In this document: in pieces, positions 1 to 8,431 of the stretch
Layout: each line of letters opens with the position of its first letter
How positions within the stretch are numbered: the first letter of the stretch is position 1
Origin: an uncultured Hellea sp.
Lineage (GTDB): Bacteria; Pseudomonadota; Alphaproteobacteria; Caulobacterales; Maricaulaceae
Reading direction: 5' to 3'
NCBI GenBank assembly: GCA_938007935.1
Contig: CALLMD010000015.1
Location: 1 to 64,000, forward strand
Length of the DNA: 64,000 nt
Notes under the pieces: generated by a model
Seen by the model: only the letters and a program-made list of their open reading frames with translations
Told to the model about the DNA's origin: nothing
Databases searched by the model: none
Program-made: the position numbers and the translations under genes

Positions 1-97
1 ACTGTCTGCCATCCGAAGATGGTTTCTCGTTCGACTTGCATGTGTTAAGCCTGCCGCCAGCGTTCGTTCTGAGCCAGAATCAAACTCTCATGTTGAA
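1..97 (-). rRNA. rrs: 16S ribosomal RNA, 5' end only (partial)
   Basis: Read on the minus strand, the first ~97 bases match the conserved 5' end of 16S rRNA: GAGTTTGATTCTGGCTCAG, then the alphaproteobacterial AACGAACGCTGGCGGCAGGC and ACACATGCAAGTCGAACGAG. The gene runs off the left edge, so only the beginning is present. The mature 5' end is placed near 93-100 by similarity to the usual start and is not exact. The first variable position of the universal forward-primer site is T rather than C. Confidence 0.96.
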
Positions 98-418
98 AGT
101 TGATCCGACTGTCGTTTTAACTGGCATGACATATAAATATATCTTGCTTCGTTGCGTTTCAAAGAAATAACGAAAACCTCTATCAGGACCTAAGTCCATC
201 AAGCGATTTCATTATTTTCATAAAGAGAAACGTCATAAACAGTCGTTAAACAATAGTGTTGCAGCTTGTTACCAAGTCTGCTCACAGCTCAACGCCGCCT
301 GCGTCTCTCTTCCCAATATTCACAATGTCAAACAGCCATGGAACTAAGTTATACTTTTTTCCAAAACAAAAGGCCTTCCTAAAAGGCCTTAGCGCCCGCG
401 TTGGTTTCCCTCAGCGAG
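98..418 (-). other. rRNA operon leader (between promoter and 16S)
   Basis: This gene-free stretch lies between the rrn promoter and the 16S 5' end on the minus strand. It holds a perfect inverted repeat (AAGGCCTT at 370-377 and 383-390) followed on the minus strand by a T-rich run, and a boxA-like TTTCTCTTTATG at 219-230. The repeat could be a leader hairpin or pause/terminator overridden by antitermination; this is inference. The short ORF on the opposite strand here has no coding character. Confidence 0.5.
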
Positions 419-424
419 GAGCGC

Positions 425-453
425 TATATAGGGAAACGATTTTTCATAAGCAA
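425..453 (-). promoter_or_regulatory. Probable rRNA operon promoter
   Basis: On the minus strand a -35-like TTGCTT (448-453) is followed by a 17-bp spacer and a TATATA -10 element (425-430). A GC-rich discriminator starting GCGCTCC comes next, the type expected at stringently controlled rRNA promoters. Upstream (about 455-500) are several A/T tracts that could act as an UP element. The predicted start near 418 gives a leader of about 320 nt. The assignment rests on element spacing and on the 16S gene downstream. Confidence 0.6.
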
Positions 454-515
454 CACCTTTTTTAGCAAAAATGCGTAAAAAAAGCATTTTTTTCACAAAA
501 GGCGCTTAGACATCT

Positions 516-543
516 AAAACCCTAGGAATACTGGGGTTTTTTT
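516..543 (+). terminator. Hairpin with T-tract (plus-facing terminator candidate)
   Basis: AAAACCC (516-522) can pair with GGGTTTT (534-540), followed by further T residues. It lies upstream of the phosphatase gene and behind the rRNA promoter, so it may insulate the phosphatase from antisense or read-through transcription. No gene ends just before it on the plus strand. Confidence 0.4.
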
Positions 544-761
544 GGCTAAATCCTATCGAAACCTTACTGTGAGGGCCTATTTTAGACCCATTTATCAAGA
601 TGTAGCTTTATTTCCAGGCCAAAGCCCTAGCAAATTTCCTCCAAAAAAGCAAATTTGCGCTATGATTCTGACCCTTGGTGGCTGCAAAAACATTCCCAAG
701 ACCAGAAAAATACGCCATCACACACTCAAGAAGGCTAGAAAAAGCGCGCTAGGAACAAAAT

Positions 762-2150
762 ATGTCAAAAACTCCCCTAAAATCGATTCTTGCAACGTCG
801 GTCATGCTCTTAATAACGGCCTGTAGCACTGAAACTCGCACAAGCGCGGCTCAAAACTCCATATCTAATACCGAGCAGGCAAAGAACGTCATTATATTCA
901 TCGGAGACGGCATGGGTGTATCCACGGTCACCGCCGCGCGCATTTTTGACGGGCAATCACAGGGCCTTAAAGGTGAAGAACATACGCTAGCTTTCGAAGA
1001 TTTCGAAAATCTTGCGCTTATCAAGACCTATAATACCAATGCACAGGTTCCCGATAGCGCCGGAACAGCCACAGCTATCTTATCAGGTTATAAAACGAAT
1101 ATTGGCGCTATTAATGTCCGCCCCCATGACAGCATTAAAAAAATGGTCCTTAATAGCTGCGTTTTAAAACACGAGCCACCTACATTAACGCAGCACGCTA
1201 AAAAAGCGGGGCTATCCGTGGGCATAATATCAACCGCGCGTATTACGCATGCCACACCCGCCGCCATGTATGGCCGCGCCGTGGATAGGGGCTGGGAAGC
1301 GGATAGCGATGTCGATGAGCGCGCCCTCAAAGCGCGCTGCAAGGGTTTAGCAGCGCAACTTTTGGAAAGCCCTGCCGATATCATACTCGGCGGGGGCCGT
1401 GAAAAGTTTACAGATGAGCAGCTCAGCCAATGGCGATCAAAAACTGGACATATATATGTAGAAAATAGCGAGGGTCTGCGTGCTGCGCCGAAAGAACAAA
1501 CAATTTTAGGCCTATTCACCCCGTCTCATATGAGCTTTGAAGCGGATCGACCCAAAAATACAGAACCGTCTCTCGCTGAGATGACGGGTTTCGCCATTGA
1601 CGCCCTTGCCCAGCGCCAAACAGGCTATGTTTTGATGGTCGAAGCTGGACGGGTCGATCATGCCCATCACGGCACAAATGCCTATCGCGCCCTGACTGAC
1701 ATGCAAGCCCTGAATGAAGCGGTAAAAGTCGCCAAAGAAAAATCAGGTGAAGATACACTCATATTAGTGACCGCGGATCATAGTCATGTTTTCACCATGG
1801 CGGGATATCCCGTACGCGGTAACCCGATACTTGGCCTTGTACGCCGCCCCGATCCAGAAGCTGGCGGCGCAGCAAAGGATTATGCGAAAGCAGATGACGG
1901 CAATCCATATACGACACTGGGTTATCATAACGGGCCAAATATACGTAAGGATGATAGCCCTGCCCTGACCGACAATATGGTCCAAGCAAAAGACTATCGC
2001 CAACAAACAGCTGTCAATCTTGCATATGAAACACATGCCGGTGAGGACGTCCCGCTATATGCGACAGGCCCCGGCGCGCAAAATGTACGCGGCGTGATGG
2101 AGCAGGATGAAATTTACAATGTCATGGCCAATGCTTTAGGGTGGAAATAA
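762..2150 (+). CDS. phoA: Alkaline phosphatase (PhoA family), lipoprotein
   Basis: A 462-residue alkaline phosphatase, a metal-dependent phosphomonoesterase that acts outside the cytoplasm to release phosphate. The N-terminus is a lipoprotein signal with lipobox LITAC (Cys21), so the enzyme is probably membrane-anchored. FIGDGMG (46-52) supplies the first metal-binding Asp and PDSAGTATA (97-105) the phosphorylated Ser99. Further family signatures are EAGRVDHAHHGT, LVTADHSH and ETHAGEDV, with the usual His/Asp metal ligands. Length is normal for the family. The start is supported by AGGA just upstream. It stands alone between the rRNA operon and a convergent oxidase gene. I could not find a convincing PhoB box upstream. 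Confidence 0.93.
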   Translation: MSKTPLKSILATSVMLLITACSTETRTSAAQNSISNTEQAKNVIIFIGDGMGVSTVTAARIFDGQSQGLKGEEHTLAFEDFENLALIKTYNTNAQVPDSAGTATAILSGYKTNIGAINVRPHDSIKKMVLNSCVLKHEPPTLTQHAKKAGLSVGIISTARITHATPAAMYGRAVDRGWEADSDVDERALKARCKGLAAQLLESPADIILGGGREKFTDEQLSQWRSKTGHIYVENSEGLRAAPKEQTILGLFTPSHMSFEADRPKNTEPSLAEMTGFAIDALAQRQTGYVLMVEAGRVDHAHHGTNAYRALTDMQALNEAVKVAKEKSGEDTLILVTADHSHVFTMAGYPVRGNPILGLVRRPDPEAGGAAKDYAKADDGNPYTTLGYHNGPNIRKDDSPALTDNMVQAKDYRQQTAVNLAYETHAGEDVPLYATGPGAQNVRGVMEQDEIYNVMANALGWK

Positions 2151-2154
2151 AAGC

Positions 2155-3225
2155 CTAAGTCACAACGGCAAATCGTTCATCAACTTCGCCGTCCAGAATC
2201 ATACGAGCCAAAAGGTCGCCTGATCCAGCCGATAAAGTCCAGCCCATATGGCCATGTCCTGTGTTGACCCATAAATTCGGGATGTCTGTGGGCCCAATAT
2301 AAGGCCGACCTGCCTTAGACATAGGGCGCAGGCCAGACCATATTTCTGTCGCTGGTTTAAGCCCCGCCATAATATCAGGTGCAAGCTCATACCAGCGTTT
2401 TAGAAGCGGTCTTACGCTCTCCTCCCCAACCGTTCCCGAAAAACGTATATGATCATCAAATATCGTCATGGCGGAATGGCTGCGAGCATCCATAAGAGGC
2501 GCAGGGGGTAGATCTATGCTCGGACGCTCAAAATTAACTGAAAACCCTCTAAGCTTATCAATGAATAAATTTAACCCCAATGTGGCCAAAATATCGCCGC
2601 TCTGAGGGCCTGCACAAACCACAACATGATCGGCTTTAAATATGTGCTCATCGAGCGCCAACGTTACGCCCTCGTCATTGCGCCGCATACGGGCCATATT
2701 GGCGTCATATATAAATGTAGCCCCACGCACATAAAGGTCACGAGCAAGCGCTTCGCAATATTTATACGCGTTACCCCACATATCATTTTCAAAATATAAT
2801 GCGACATGTCCCAAGGTGGCTTTCACATCCATCACGACACGCGACATGATACCATCATTTGAGTATTTTTCTTGCGCATGACGCGCTGCTTCCATTGTTG
2901 AATAGAGTTTATAGCACCCTGGAATGTCGCGTTTTTTAAACAAGCCTAACGCCTTCAATCTGTCTTCTAAAATATGTTTAGATTTTTCAGCAAGGTCATA
3001 TGTCGCGTAAAAGGCCGCATTTGCTTGCAACTGGGTGCCGTTAAAAAACCATGGGCGGGCTTGGCTGGGATGAATCATCGCTGAGTTGGAGTAACTCGTC
3101 CCTTTGCCGGGACCCGAACGCATTTCGATTAGCGTTACTGCCGCGCCGCGCCGCAGCAAATGATCGGCCGTAGAGAGGCCAATCAAGCCGGCGCCTATGA
3201 TCAAAATATGAGGTGAGGCATTCAT
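2155..3225 (-). CDS. FAD-dependent oxidoreductase, D-amino acid dehydrogenase-like (DAO family)
   Basis: A 356-residue DAO-family flavoenzyme. The Rossmann dinucleotide motif GAGLIGLSTADHLLRRG at residues ~11-28 binds FAD. The C-terminal GHGHMGWTLSAGSGDLLARM is the second FAD contact typical of DadA-like proteins, and GLRPMSKAGRPYIGPT precedes it. Such enzymes oxidise the C-N bond of D-amino acids or related secondary amines and pass electrons to the respiratory chain or oxygen. It is shorter than classical DadA (about 410-430), so the substrate is uncertain. It is convergent with phoA, 4 bp apart, and followed upstream by a nitrilase on the same strand; together they suggest use of organic nitrogen (inference). 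Confidence 0.82.
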   Translation of the reverse strand: MNASPHILIIGAGLIGLSTADHLLRRGAAVTLIEMRSGPGKGTSYSNSAMIHPSQARPWFFNGTQLQANAAFYATYDLAEKSKHILEDRLKALGLFKKRDIPGCYKLYSTMEAARHAQEKYSNDGIMSRVVMDVKATLGHVALYFENDMWGNAYKYCEALARDLYVRGATFIYDANMARMRRNDEGVTLALDEHIFKADHVVVCAGPQSGDILATLGLNLFIDKLRGFSVNFERPSIDLPPAPLMDARSHSAMTIFDDHIRFSGTVGEESVRPLLKRWYELAPDIMAGLKPATEIWSGLRPMSKAGRPYIGPTDIPNLWVNTGHGHMGWTLSAGSGDLLARMILDGEVDERFAVVT

Positions 3226-3299
3226 AACGGGCGCTATAACAATCTCAGCATATATTAAAAGTAGCTTTTACGGTTGATTAAGCGATCAGTAAAAATTTG

Positions 3300-4241
3300 T
3301 TAGTTATCCTCAAAACTCACTAGAGATTGGCGCTTTCGATTAACAATCAAATGCGTTACATCGGGACGAGAATAATGACCGCCCGGGTCAAAGTTTTGCC
3401 GTTCACGGCGGACAAATGCAGGATCAAGCTCACAATAGCGAATACCCTCGCTTCCCATGACAGGCTGCAAAACCCAACTTCCATCAGGCGCCGCAACACA
3501 GGAGCCGCCATTGGCGGGCATATCCCCTAAAGCGGCCTTAATTTCATCGGCAAAGGGCGTATCATCCATCACATCACTGGCCCGCATTAAAGCTGAAACT
3601 GAAACACAATAACTACGTCCTTCTTGAGCCAGAACAGGGGTTAAATCAGCAGTATTGCGTTCACTCCCCGGCCAACACGCCACATGTAAATCTTCGCCTT
3701 GCGCATAGAGCGCCGCACGAGAAAGCGGCATCCAGTTTTCCCAGCAATTCAGACCACCTACAGTAAACTCGCCGAGTTTATGCGTCACAAGCCCAGCCCC
3801 ATCTCCTGGCGCCCAGACTAATCGCTCTTCGTATGTGGGTTGTAACTTTCGATGGACTGAACGGATAACGCCGATTTGATCAATATAGACAAAACTACAA
3901 TATAGGGAATGTCCGCTCCTGTCCCCTGCGCGTTCGATTATACCAAGGTAACATGCCATCTTTGCATCTTTCAGCGCGACACAAACATCATCTAAATGCC
4001 CCGCTTCAATCGTGATGGCTTGGTCAGAATAATGGGCAAAAATTTCTTTTTGTTTCTTATCATTAAAGCGCGCACCGCCCGTTCCATCCAGCCAAAAAGG
4101 GTAACCTGGGACAAAGCCTTCAGAAAATACAATAAGGTCAGCATTCCCCTTAACGGCGCTGATAGTTTGAATAACTTTCGTCAGTCCTGCCGAGCGAGAC
4201 AACCATTTTGGCGCTAATTGGGGCAGTGCTAATCTTAACAT
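3300..4241 (-). CDS. Carbon-nitrogen hydrolase, nitrilase branch
   Basis: A nitrilase-superfamily enzyme that hydrolyses nitriles (or amides) to the carboxylate and ammonia. The catalytic triad is visible: Glu in FSEGFVPGYPFW, Lys in HRKLQPTYEERLVW, and nucleophile Cys in GGLNCWENWMPL. The CWEN(W/L)xPL context and the FVPGYPFW segment point to the true nitrilase branch rather than amidases or NAD synthetase. I start at the ATG at 4241 (MLRLALPQLAPKW), which has AAAGGT upstream; a TTG 17 codons earlier also keeps the frame open. About 313 residues, normal for the family. Same strand as the DAO-family oxidase 75 bp downstream. Confidence 0.87.
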   Translation of the reverse strand: MLRLALPQLAPKWLSRSAGLTKVIQTISAVKGNADLIVFSEGFVPGYPFWLDGTGGARFNDKKQKEIFAHYSDQAITIEAGHLDDVCVALKDAKMACYLGIIERAGDRSGHSLYCSFVYIDQIGVIRSVHRKLQPTYEERLVWAPGDGAGLVTHKLGEFTVGGLNCWENWMPLSRAALYAQGEDLHVACWPGSERNTADLTPVLAQEGRSYCVSVSALMRASDVMDDTPFADEIKAALGDMPANGGSCVAAPDGSWVLQPVMGSEGIRYCELDPAFVRRERQNFDPGGHYSRPDVTHLIVNRKRQSLVSFEDN

Positions 4242-4367
4242 AGATTTACCTTTGATCAGAATAATTTCATCAATATTTAAGCCTGTTTTCAAAGGGAAAG
4301 GAAACGAATTAGCCTTATTCTCCGTAAAAATTGACGAGCATCATGCTTCTTTACGTGGGATAAGAAT

Positions 4368-5723
4368 ATGTTAAAAAAGTATCTGTTAAATACAAGCGGT
4401 AATTTTGGCATGATGTTTGGCATCATATCGACAATGCTTGTTTTGGGCGTCGGTGTCGCCATTGATTTTGCTGGGATTACGAGTGAAAAAAGCACTTTGC
4501 AAGATATGTCAGATGCAGCTGTCCTTGCGGCCGTCTCTTCAGGTGAAGAGAACTTAGCTGTTCTTAAAAAAATTGCGGCGGAAAGCTTAAAAGCAAATAA
4601 TTTTAGCAACCTACCCATAGATTTTGATTTAAAATTAGATGGTCAAACAGTGACTATCGAATTAAAATCATCATATAATACAAAGTTGATGAGTTTCGTT
4701 GGCCAAGACAAAATGCCTGTAGGCGCTCTTTCCGAGGCAAAGTTACCAGAAGAAATCCCGATTAACATTGCTCTTGTACTGGATAGAACGGGCTCTATGG
4801 CGGGCGCGAATATGACAAGCTTGCAAGCGGCGTCAGCAGTTTTAGTCGATGAATTTTCTTCTTATGATTCCGACACACGTGTAGCGGTTGTCCCTTTCTC
4901 AAATTACGTCAACGTTGGGTTGGCCAACAGAAATGAAACCTGGATTGATGTCCCTGCGGACGGAACAATCGATCATCCAGCGGGTGAATGTTACATGGTC
5001 CAACCCACAGAGTGTACAGCAACGGAAGACTATGACATCATCAGTGACGGTGTCAAAACTGGGGAGACAGGTAAATCATGCACCAATTCTGTCGCTGTAG
5101 GACCAGAAGAACAATATTGCCCACCTGCCTGGACAGAAACCATTACATGGAACGGATGTATCGGTTCACGTGATGGAATTTATAATCAAACAGCCTCATA
5201 TAAAGGCAAACGCATTCCCGGTATCATGAATGTGGAATGCGGGGAAGAGGTTCTGCCTCTGACCACAGATATGACCCAAGTCAAAGCGAGGATTGATAGT
5301 TTAACGGCTAGTAAAAACACCTATATTCCAGCTGGATTGATAAATGGGTGGAGAATGCTTGATGCAGACAAACCCTTTGGAAATCTATCAAATAAGGAAG
5401 AAAAACGTAAGCGCGCCCTTATTTTGATGACGGATGGGGCTAATACCATATCCCTTGAAGATCCTTATATGACTGGCGCACATAAAGGCTCTGATGCAGA
5501 TGAAGCTAATGACCTCACAGCGACCCTATGTAAAAATATCAAAGATGAAGGCATAGATATCTGGGCAGTGGCTTATAATTTCGATGACGCTGTAGCAAAA
5601 AATATGTTGCAGGCATGTTCCTCTAGCTCAGGGCAGTTTTTTGATGCCTCCAACCAAGCTGACTTAATCAAGGCCTTTGAAGAAATCAGTAAGTCACTCT
5701 TTACAGTTCGCTTGTCTCGCTAA
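4368..5723 (+). CDS. TadG-like pilus assembly protein with vWA domain
   Basis: A 451-residue protein with an N-terminal TadE/TadG-type segment (TSGNFGMMFGIISTMLVLG, residues 9-27; one membrane helix) and a von Willebrand A domain from about residue 135. The MIDAS is present as DRTGSMAG, with a later LMTDGANT strand. The middle is rich in cysteines (more than eight between ~205 and ~300), suggesting disulfides outside the cytoplasm. Proteins of this layout belong to Tad (Flp) pilus systems and sit in the inner membrane facing the periplasm. The main Tad locus lies about 42 kb away in this window, so this copy is detached. It is divergent from the nitrilase. Confidence 0.82.
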   Translation: MLKKYLLNTSGNFGMMFGIISTMLVLGVGVAIDFAGITSEKSTLQDMSDAAVLAAVSSGEENLAVLKKIAAESLKANNFSNLPIDFDLKLDGQTVTIELKSSYNTKLMSFVGQDKMPVGALSEAKLPEEIPINIALVLDRTGSMAGANMTSLQAASAVLVDEFSSYDSDTRVAVVPFSNYVNVGLANRNETWIDVPADGTIDHPAGECYMVQPTECTATEDYDIISDGVKTGETGKSCTNSVAVGPEEQYCPPAWTETITWNGCIGSRDGIYNQTASYKGKRIPGIMNVECGEEVLPLTTDMTQVKARIDSLTASKNTYIPAGLINGWRMLDADKPFGNLSNKEEKRKRALILMTDGANTISLEDPYMTGAHKGSDADEANDLTATLCKNIKDEGIDIWAVAYNFDDAVAKNMLQACSSSSGQFFDASNQADLIKAFEEISKSLFTVRLSR

Positions 5724-5789
5724 TTTAACGGATTTAAAGCTCTCAGGAAGTCATTAGGCAATAAACTAATCCCATGATAATGCTTGCTC

Positions 5790-6404
5790 ATGGGATTTTA
5801 TGCAAAACACATATTGCCGCTTTGTCTTGATAAAGCCTGCGGTATTGGGCCTATCTCCAAGCAGCGACAAAAAATTGTGCCCTTCGCCGAGGGTGTTGTT
5901 CTTGAAGTCGGGATAGGATCTGGCCAAAACTTACCCTTTTATGATCCCAAAAAGGTTTCCAAAATAATTGGCGTTGACCCAGATGACCACATTTGGAAAC
6001 GCAGTGAAAAACGCCGCGCGAACTGCCCCATAGAGATCAAGCGCATTGGGTTATCAGGTGAAGACATTCCACTAGAAAAAAATATAGCGGACACAGTTGT
6101 CGTTACGTATTCTCTCTGCACAATACCCGATCCTGTTAAAGCGTTAAAAGAAATGAGCCGGATCCTTAAACCGGATGGTCAAATTTTATTTACAGAACAT
6201 GGTAAGGCGCCTGACGCCAATGTCCATAAATGGCAGAACCGTATTGACCCTTACTGGAAAAAAATTGCAGGCGGATGTCATAGCGGGCGCGATATACCCG
6301 CGCTATTTCACGAAGCAGGCCTGACTTTGGAGACATTAGAAGAAATGTATATTCCAGGGCCTAAAGTCTTAGGGTATAATTATTGGGGATCGGCGCGCGT
6401 ATAA
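5790..6404 (+). CDS. Class I SAM-dependent methyltransferase (METTL7/PmtA-like)
   Basis: About 204 residues. The SAM-binding motif I is EVGIGSGQNLPFY (residues ~36-48), followed by an acidic strand end (GVDPDD) and VVTYSLCTIPDP (motif IV region). The C-terminal part (NRIDPYWKKIAGGCHSGRD) resembles the METTL7-like/phosphatidylethanolamine methyltransferase-like group. The acceptor is unknown; small molecules or phospholipids are possible. I use the ATG at 5790; a TTG two codons earlier is in frame. It is followed 65 bp later by hisS on the same strand. Confidence 0.78.
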   Translation: MGFYAKHILPLCLDKACGIGPISKQRQKIVPFAEGVVLEVGIGSGQNLPFYDPKKVSKIIGVDPDDHIWKRSEKRRANCPIEIKRIGLSGEDIPLEKNIADTVVVTYSLCTIPDPVKALKEMSRILKPDGQILFTEHGKAPDANVHKWQNRIDPYWKKIAGGCHSGRDIPALFHEAGLTLETLEEMYIPGPKVLGYNYWGSARV

Positions 6405-6469
6405 TTTCCGCGTATAAAATTCAATGATAGCCACTTCCCTCTACGGTAAAAAACGCCTAGACCGCGCTC

Positions 6470-7948
6470 ATGTCTAAAAAGAACAAAGCCTTTCGCCCAA
6501 AAGCCCGACGACCGCGCGGATTTGAAGATAAACCCGCACAATTACTTCGCGCTGAACGTCGCCTCATCGACGCGGCATTTTCAGTCTATGATATGCACGG
6601 TTTTGAACCCTTACAAACGCCGACTTTTGAATATGCCGATGCGCTGGGCAAATTCTTACCCGATGAAGACCGCCCAAATGTTGGGGTCTTTGCACTTCAG
6701 GATGATGATGAGCAATGGCTCTCGCTTCGTTATGATTTGACAGCACCCCTCGCCCGTTATGTCGCGGAAAATTATGATGCCCTTGCGAAACCATATCGCC
6801 GTTACCAAGCGGGCTCTGTTTACCGAAATGAAAAACCTGGCCCTGGGCGTTTTAGAGAATTTGTTCAATGCGACGCGGACAGTGTTGGCGCAGCTGGGCC
6901 TGCGGCTGACGCTGAAATGATTATGCTGGCCGCCGAAGTTATGCGCGCAGCAGGTCTCAAAGACGGACAATATGCTGTGCGCGTCAATAACCGTAAACTC
7001 CTAGACGGTATTCTTGAAAGCTCGGGAGTTCCCAATACAGAAGCTGGCGCCATTCAGCGCCTGCAAGTCTTGCGCGCGATCGATAAATTGGACCGCCTTG
7101 GCCCCGACGGCGTCGAAGCCCTCTTGGGTGAAGGTCGTAAAGACGAATCTGGTGATTATACAGATGGCGCAAAACTGGGTAAAGTCGGCATCAATGCCGT
7201 ACTTGGTTTCACGACTGCCTCGGATTCAGATCGCGGCAAAACTATTATGACGCTTGAAAAATTAGTAGGCACATCTGAGCGCGGACAAGGTGGCTGCAAA
7301 GAACTCTCAACCATTGATAAGATTTTGACGGCGACAGGTTTTGACAATGACCGGGTTAGCTTTGATACATCAATCGTTCGCGGGCTCGGCTATTACACAG
7401 GCCCTGTCTTTGAAGCCGAACTCCTTGCCGATATCCGAGATAAAAAAGGACGGCCCGTTCGCATAGGCTCTATTGGCGGCGGCGGACGTTATGACGATCT
7501 GGTCTCGCGCTTTCGCGGACAAGCTGTGCCAGCAACCGGATTTAGCTTTGGCGTTTCGCGCTTTCTGTCTGCGCTTGAACGCATGGACGCACTGGAGCGA
7601 TCCGTTAAGCCGCCTGTTGTCATTTGCGCTTTTGATAGAAGCTTAATGGGTGAGTATTTCAAACTAGCCGCTGAACTTCGTGATGCAGGCATTCGAGCTG
7701 AAGTTTTCGTTGGTTCTGGTAATGTGACCAAACAAATGAAATATGCTGACCGCCGTGATGCACAAATTGCGGTCTTAATGGGTGAAGACGAACTCGCAAA
7801 AAATGAAGTCACGCTTAAAGATCTTTATCTCGGAGCAGAAGCGGCTAAAGCGATTGAGTCTAATGCGGAATGGAAATCTTCACGTCCGGCCCAAGAAACA
7901 GTCCCTCGCAATAATCTAGTTGCGGCTGTTCAGGCCATGTTATCTTAA
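6470..7948 (+). CDS. hisS: Histidine--tRNA ligase
   Basis: A 492-residue class II aminoacyl-tRNA synthetase charging tRNA-His. Motif 2 is seen in YRRYQAGSVYRNEKPGPGRF followed by REFVQCDADSVG. The histidine-specific motif appears as RGLGYYTGPVFEAE, and motif 3 as GFSFGVSRFLSALER. A C-terminal anticodon-binding domain begins near residue 385 (VVICAFDRSLMGEYFKLA). The sequence is longer than the E. coli enzyme, as usual in alphaproteobacteria. It is followed by a ~480-bp gene-free stretch that contains minus-facing terminators. Confidence 0.97.
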   Translation: MSKKNKAFRPKARRPRGFEDKPAQLLRAERRLIDAAFSVYDMHGFEPLQTPTFEYADALGKFLPDEDRPNVGVFALQDDDEQWLSLRYDLTAPLARYVAENYDALAKPYRRYQAGSVYRNEKPGPGRFREFVQCDADSVGAAGPAADAEMIMLAAEVMRAAGLKDGQYAVRVNNRKLLDGILESSGVPNTEAGAIQRLQVLRAIDKLDRLGPDGVEALLGEGRKDESGDYTDGAKLGKVGINAVLGFTTASDSDRGKTIMTLEKLVGTSERGQGGCKELSTIDKILTATGFDNDRVSFDTSIVRGLGYYTGPVFEAELLADIRDKKGRPVRIGSIGGGGRYDDLVSRFRGQAVPATGFSFGVSRFLSALERMDALERSVKPPVVICAFDRSLMGEYFKLAAELRDAGIRAEVFVGSGNVTKQMKYADRRDAQIAVLMGEDELAKNEVTLKDLYLGAEAAKAIESNAEWKSSRPAQETVPRNNLVAAVQAMLS

Positions 7949-7952
7949 GCCA

Positions 7953-8076
7953 ATAAAAAACGGGTTGGCGCCGTTATCACCAACCCGTCTGGGGTATCGC
8001 TGTGTTTTTGGCTGGGGGCTTAAGTGCAGCGCCTCCCCGCTGAGTTGTGGGAATCAATAAGAATTTCTAACTCAAC
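7953..8076 (-). ncRNA. Candidate small RNA on minus strand, downstream of hisS
   Basis: The gene-free stretch 7949-8431 has no convincing coding sequence. On the minus strand it contains a weak -10-like TATTGT (8081-8086). Next come a 6-bp stem (TGAGTT/AACTCA, arms near 8069-8074 and 8041-8046), a C-rich segment (CCCCC) able to pair with GGGG, and then a 9-bp stem ACGGGTTGG/CCAACCCGT (7960-7988) running straight into a T6 run. That order (stem, C-rich loop, intrinsic terminator) is typical of trans-acting small RNAs. No -35 box is clear and no known family is recognised. Alternative: the last hairpin is simply the hisS terminator in an unusual form. Confidence 0.4.
7955..7988 (-). terminator. 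Intrinsic terminator facing minus strand
   Basis: A perfect 9-bp stem (ACGGGTTGG / CCAACCCGT) with an 11-nt loop; on the minus strand it is followed by TTTTTT. On the plus strand it lacks a T-tract. It therefore points away from hisS, toward it from the intergenic region. Confidence 0.65.
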
Positions 8077-8280
8077 GCGTACAATAGACACGCCCCAACA
8101 TAACGTAAGCCCTACAACTTCATTACAAACTTGTTAGAAAACGAAAAAAGACGGCTAACCTTTCGGTTGCCGCCAGTTCGAAGGGGAGTCCGTATAGATA
8201 CGAACATTTCTATATGTATATGAGTCAACATGACTGTAACATGACCGAAATCTAACAATCTGTTAAATTGCATAAATCTC

Positions 8281-8309
8281 AAAGAAAAACCCCGCCACAA
8301 GGACGGGGT
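8281..8309 (-). terminator. Second intrinsic terminator facing minus strand
   Basis: ACCCCG (8289-8294) pairs with CGGGGT (8304-8309), and the minus strand continues into TTTTTCTTT. The only DNA that could be transcribed into it is the ~120 bp up to the MBL hydrolase start at 8432, so it may end a short RNA transcribed away from that gene. Confidence 0.6.
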
Positions 8310-8431
8310 ATAAGGTAAAAGAGAGACAACTCATCAAGAGAGATAAGTTAATCGTGTTATGCTATCAGACGCCTGAACGTTATCTGAACAGTTTTACTTG
8401 ACCTGTTAAGCCGAAACCGCGAATTAAGCCT

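Noticed and set aside
542..826. 94-residue plus-strand ORF upstream of phoA
   Set aside because: It overlaps the phoA start in another frame, has no ribosome-binding site and no protein-like composition.
4289..4618. 109-residue minus-strand ORF over the TadG-like gene
   Set aside because: It lies antisense to the well-supported TadG-like coding region and has no family pattern.
8112..8300. 62-residue minus-strand ORF between hisS and the MBL gene
   Set aside because: No good start signal and no recognisable pattern; the region is better explained by RNA structures.
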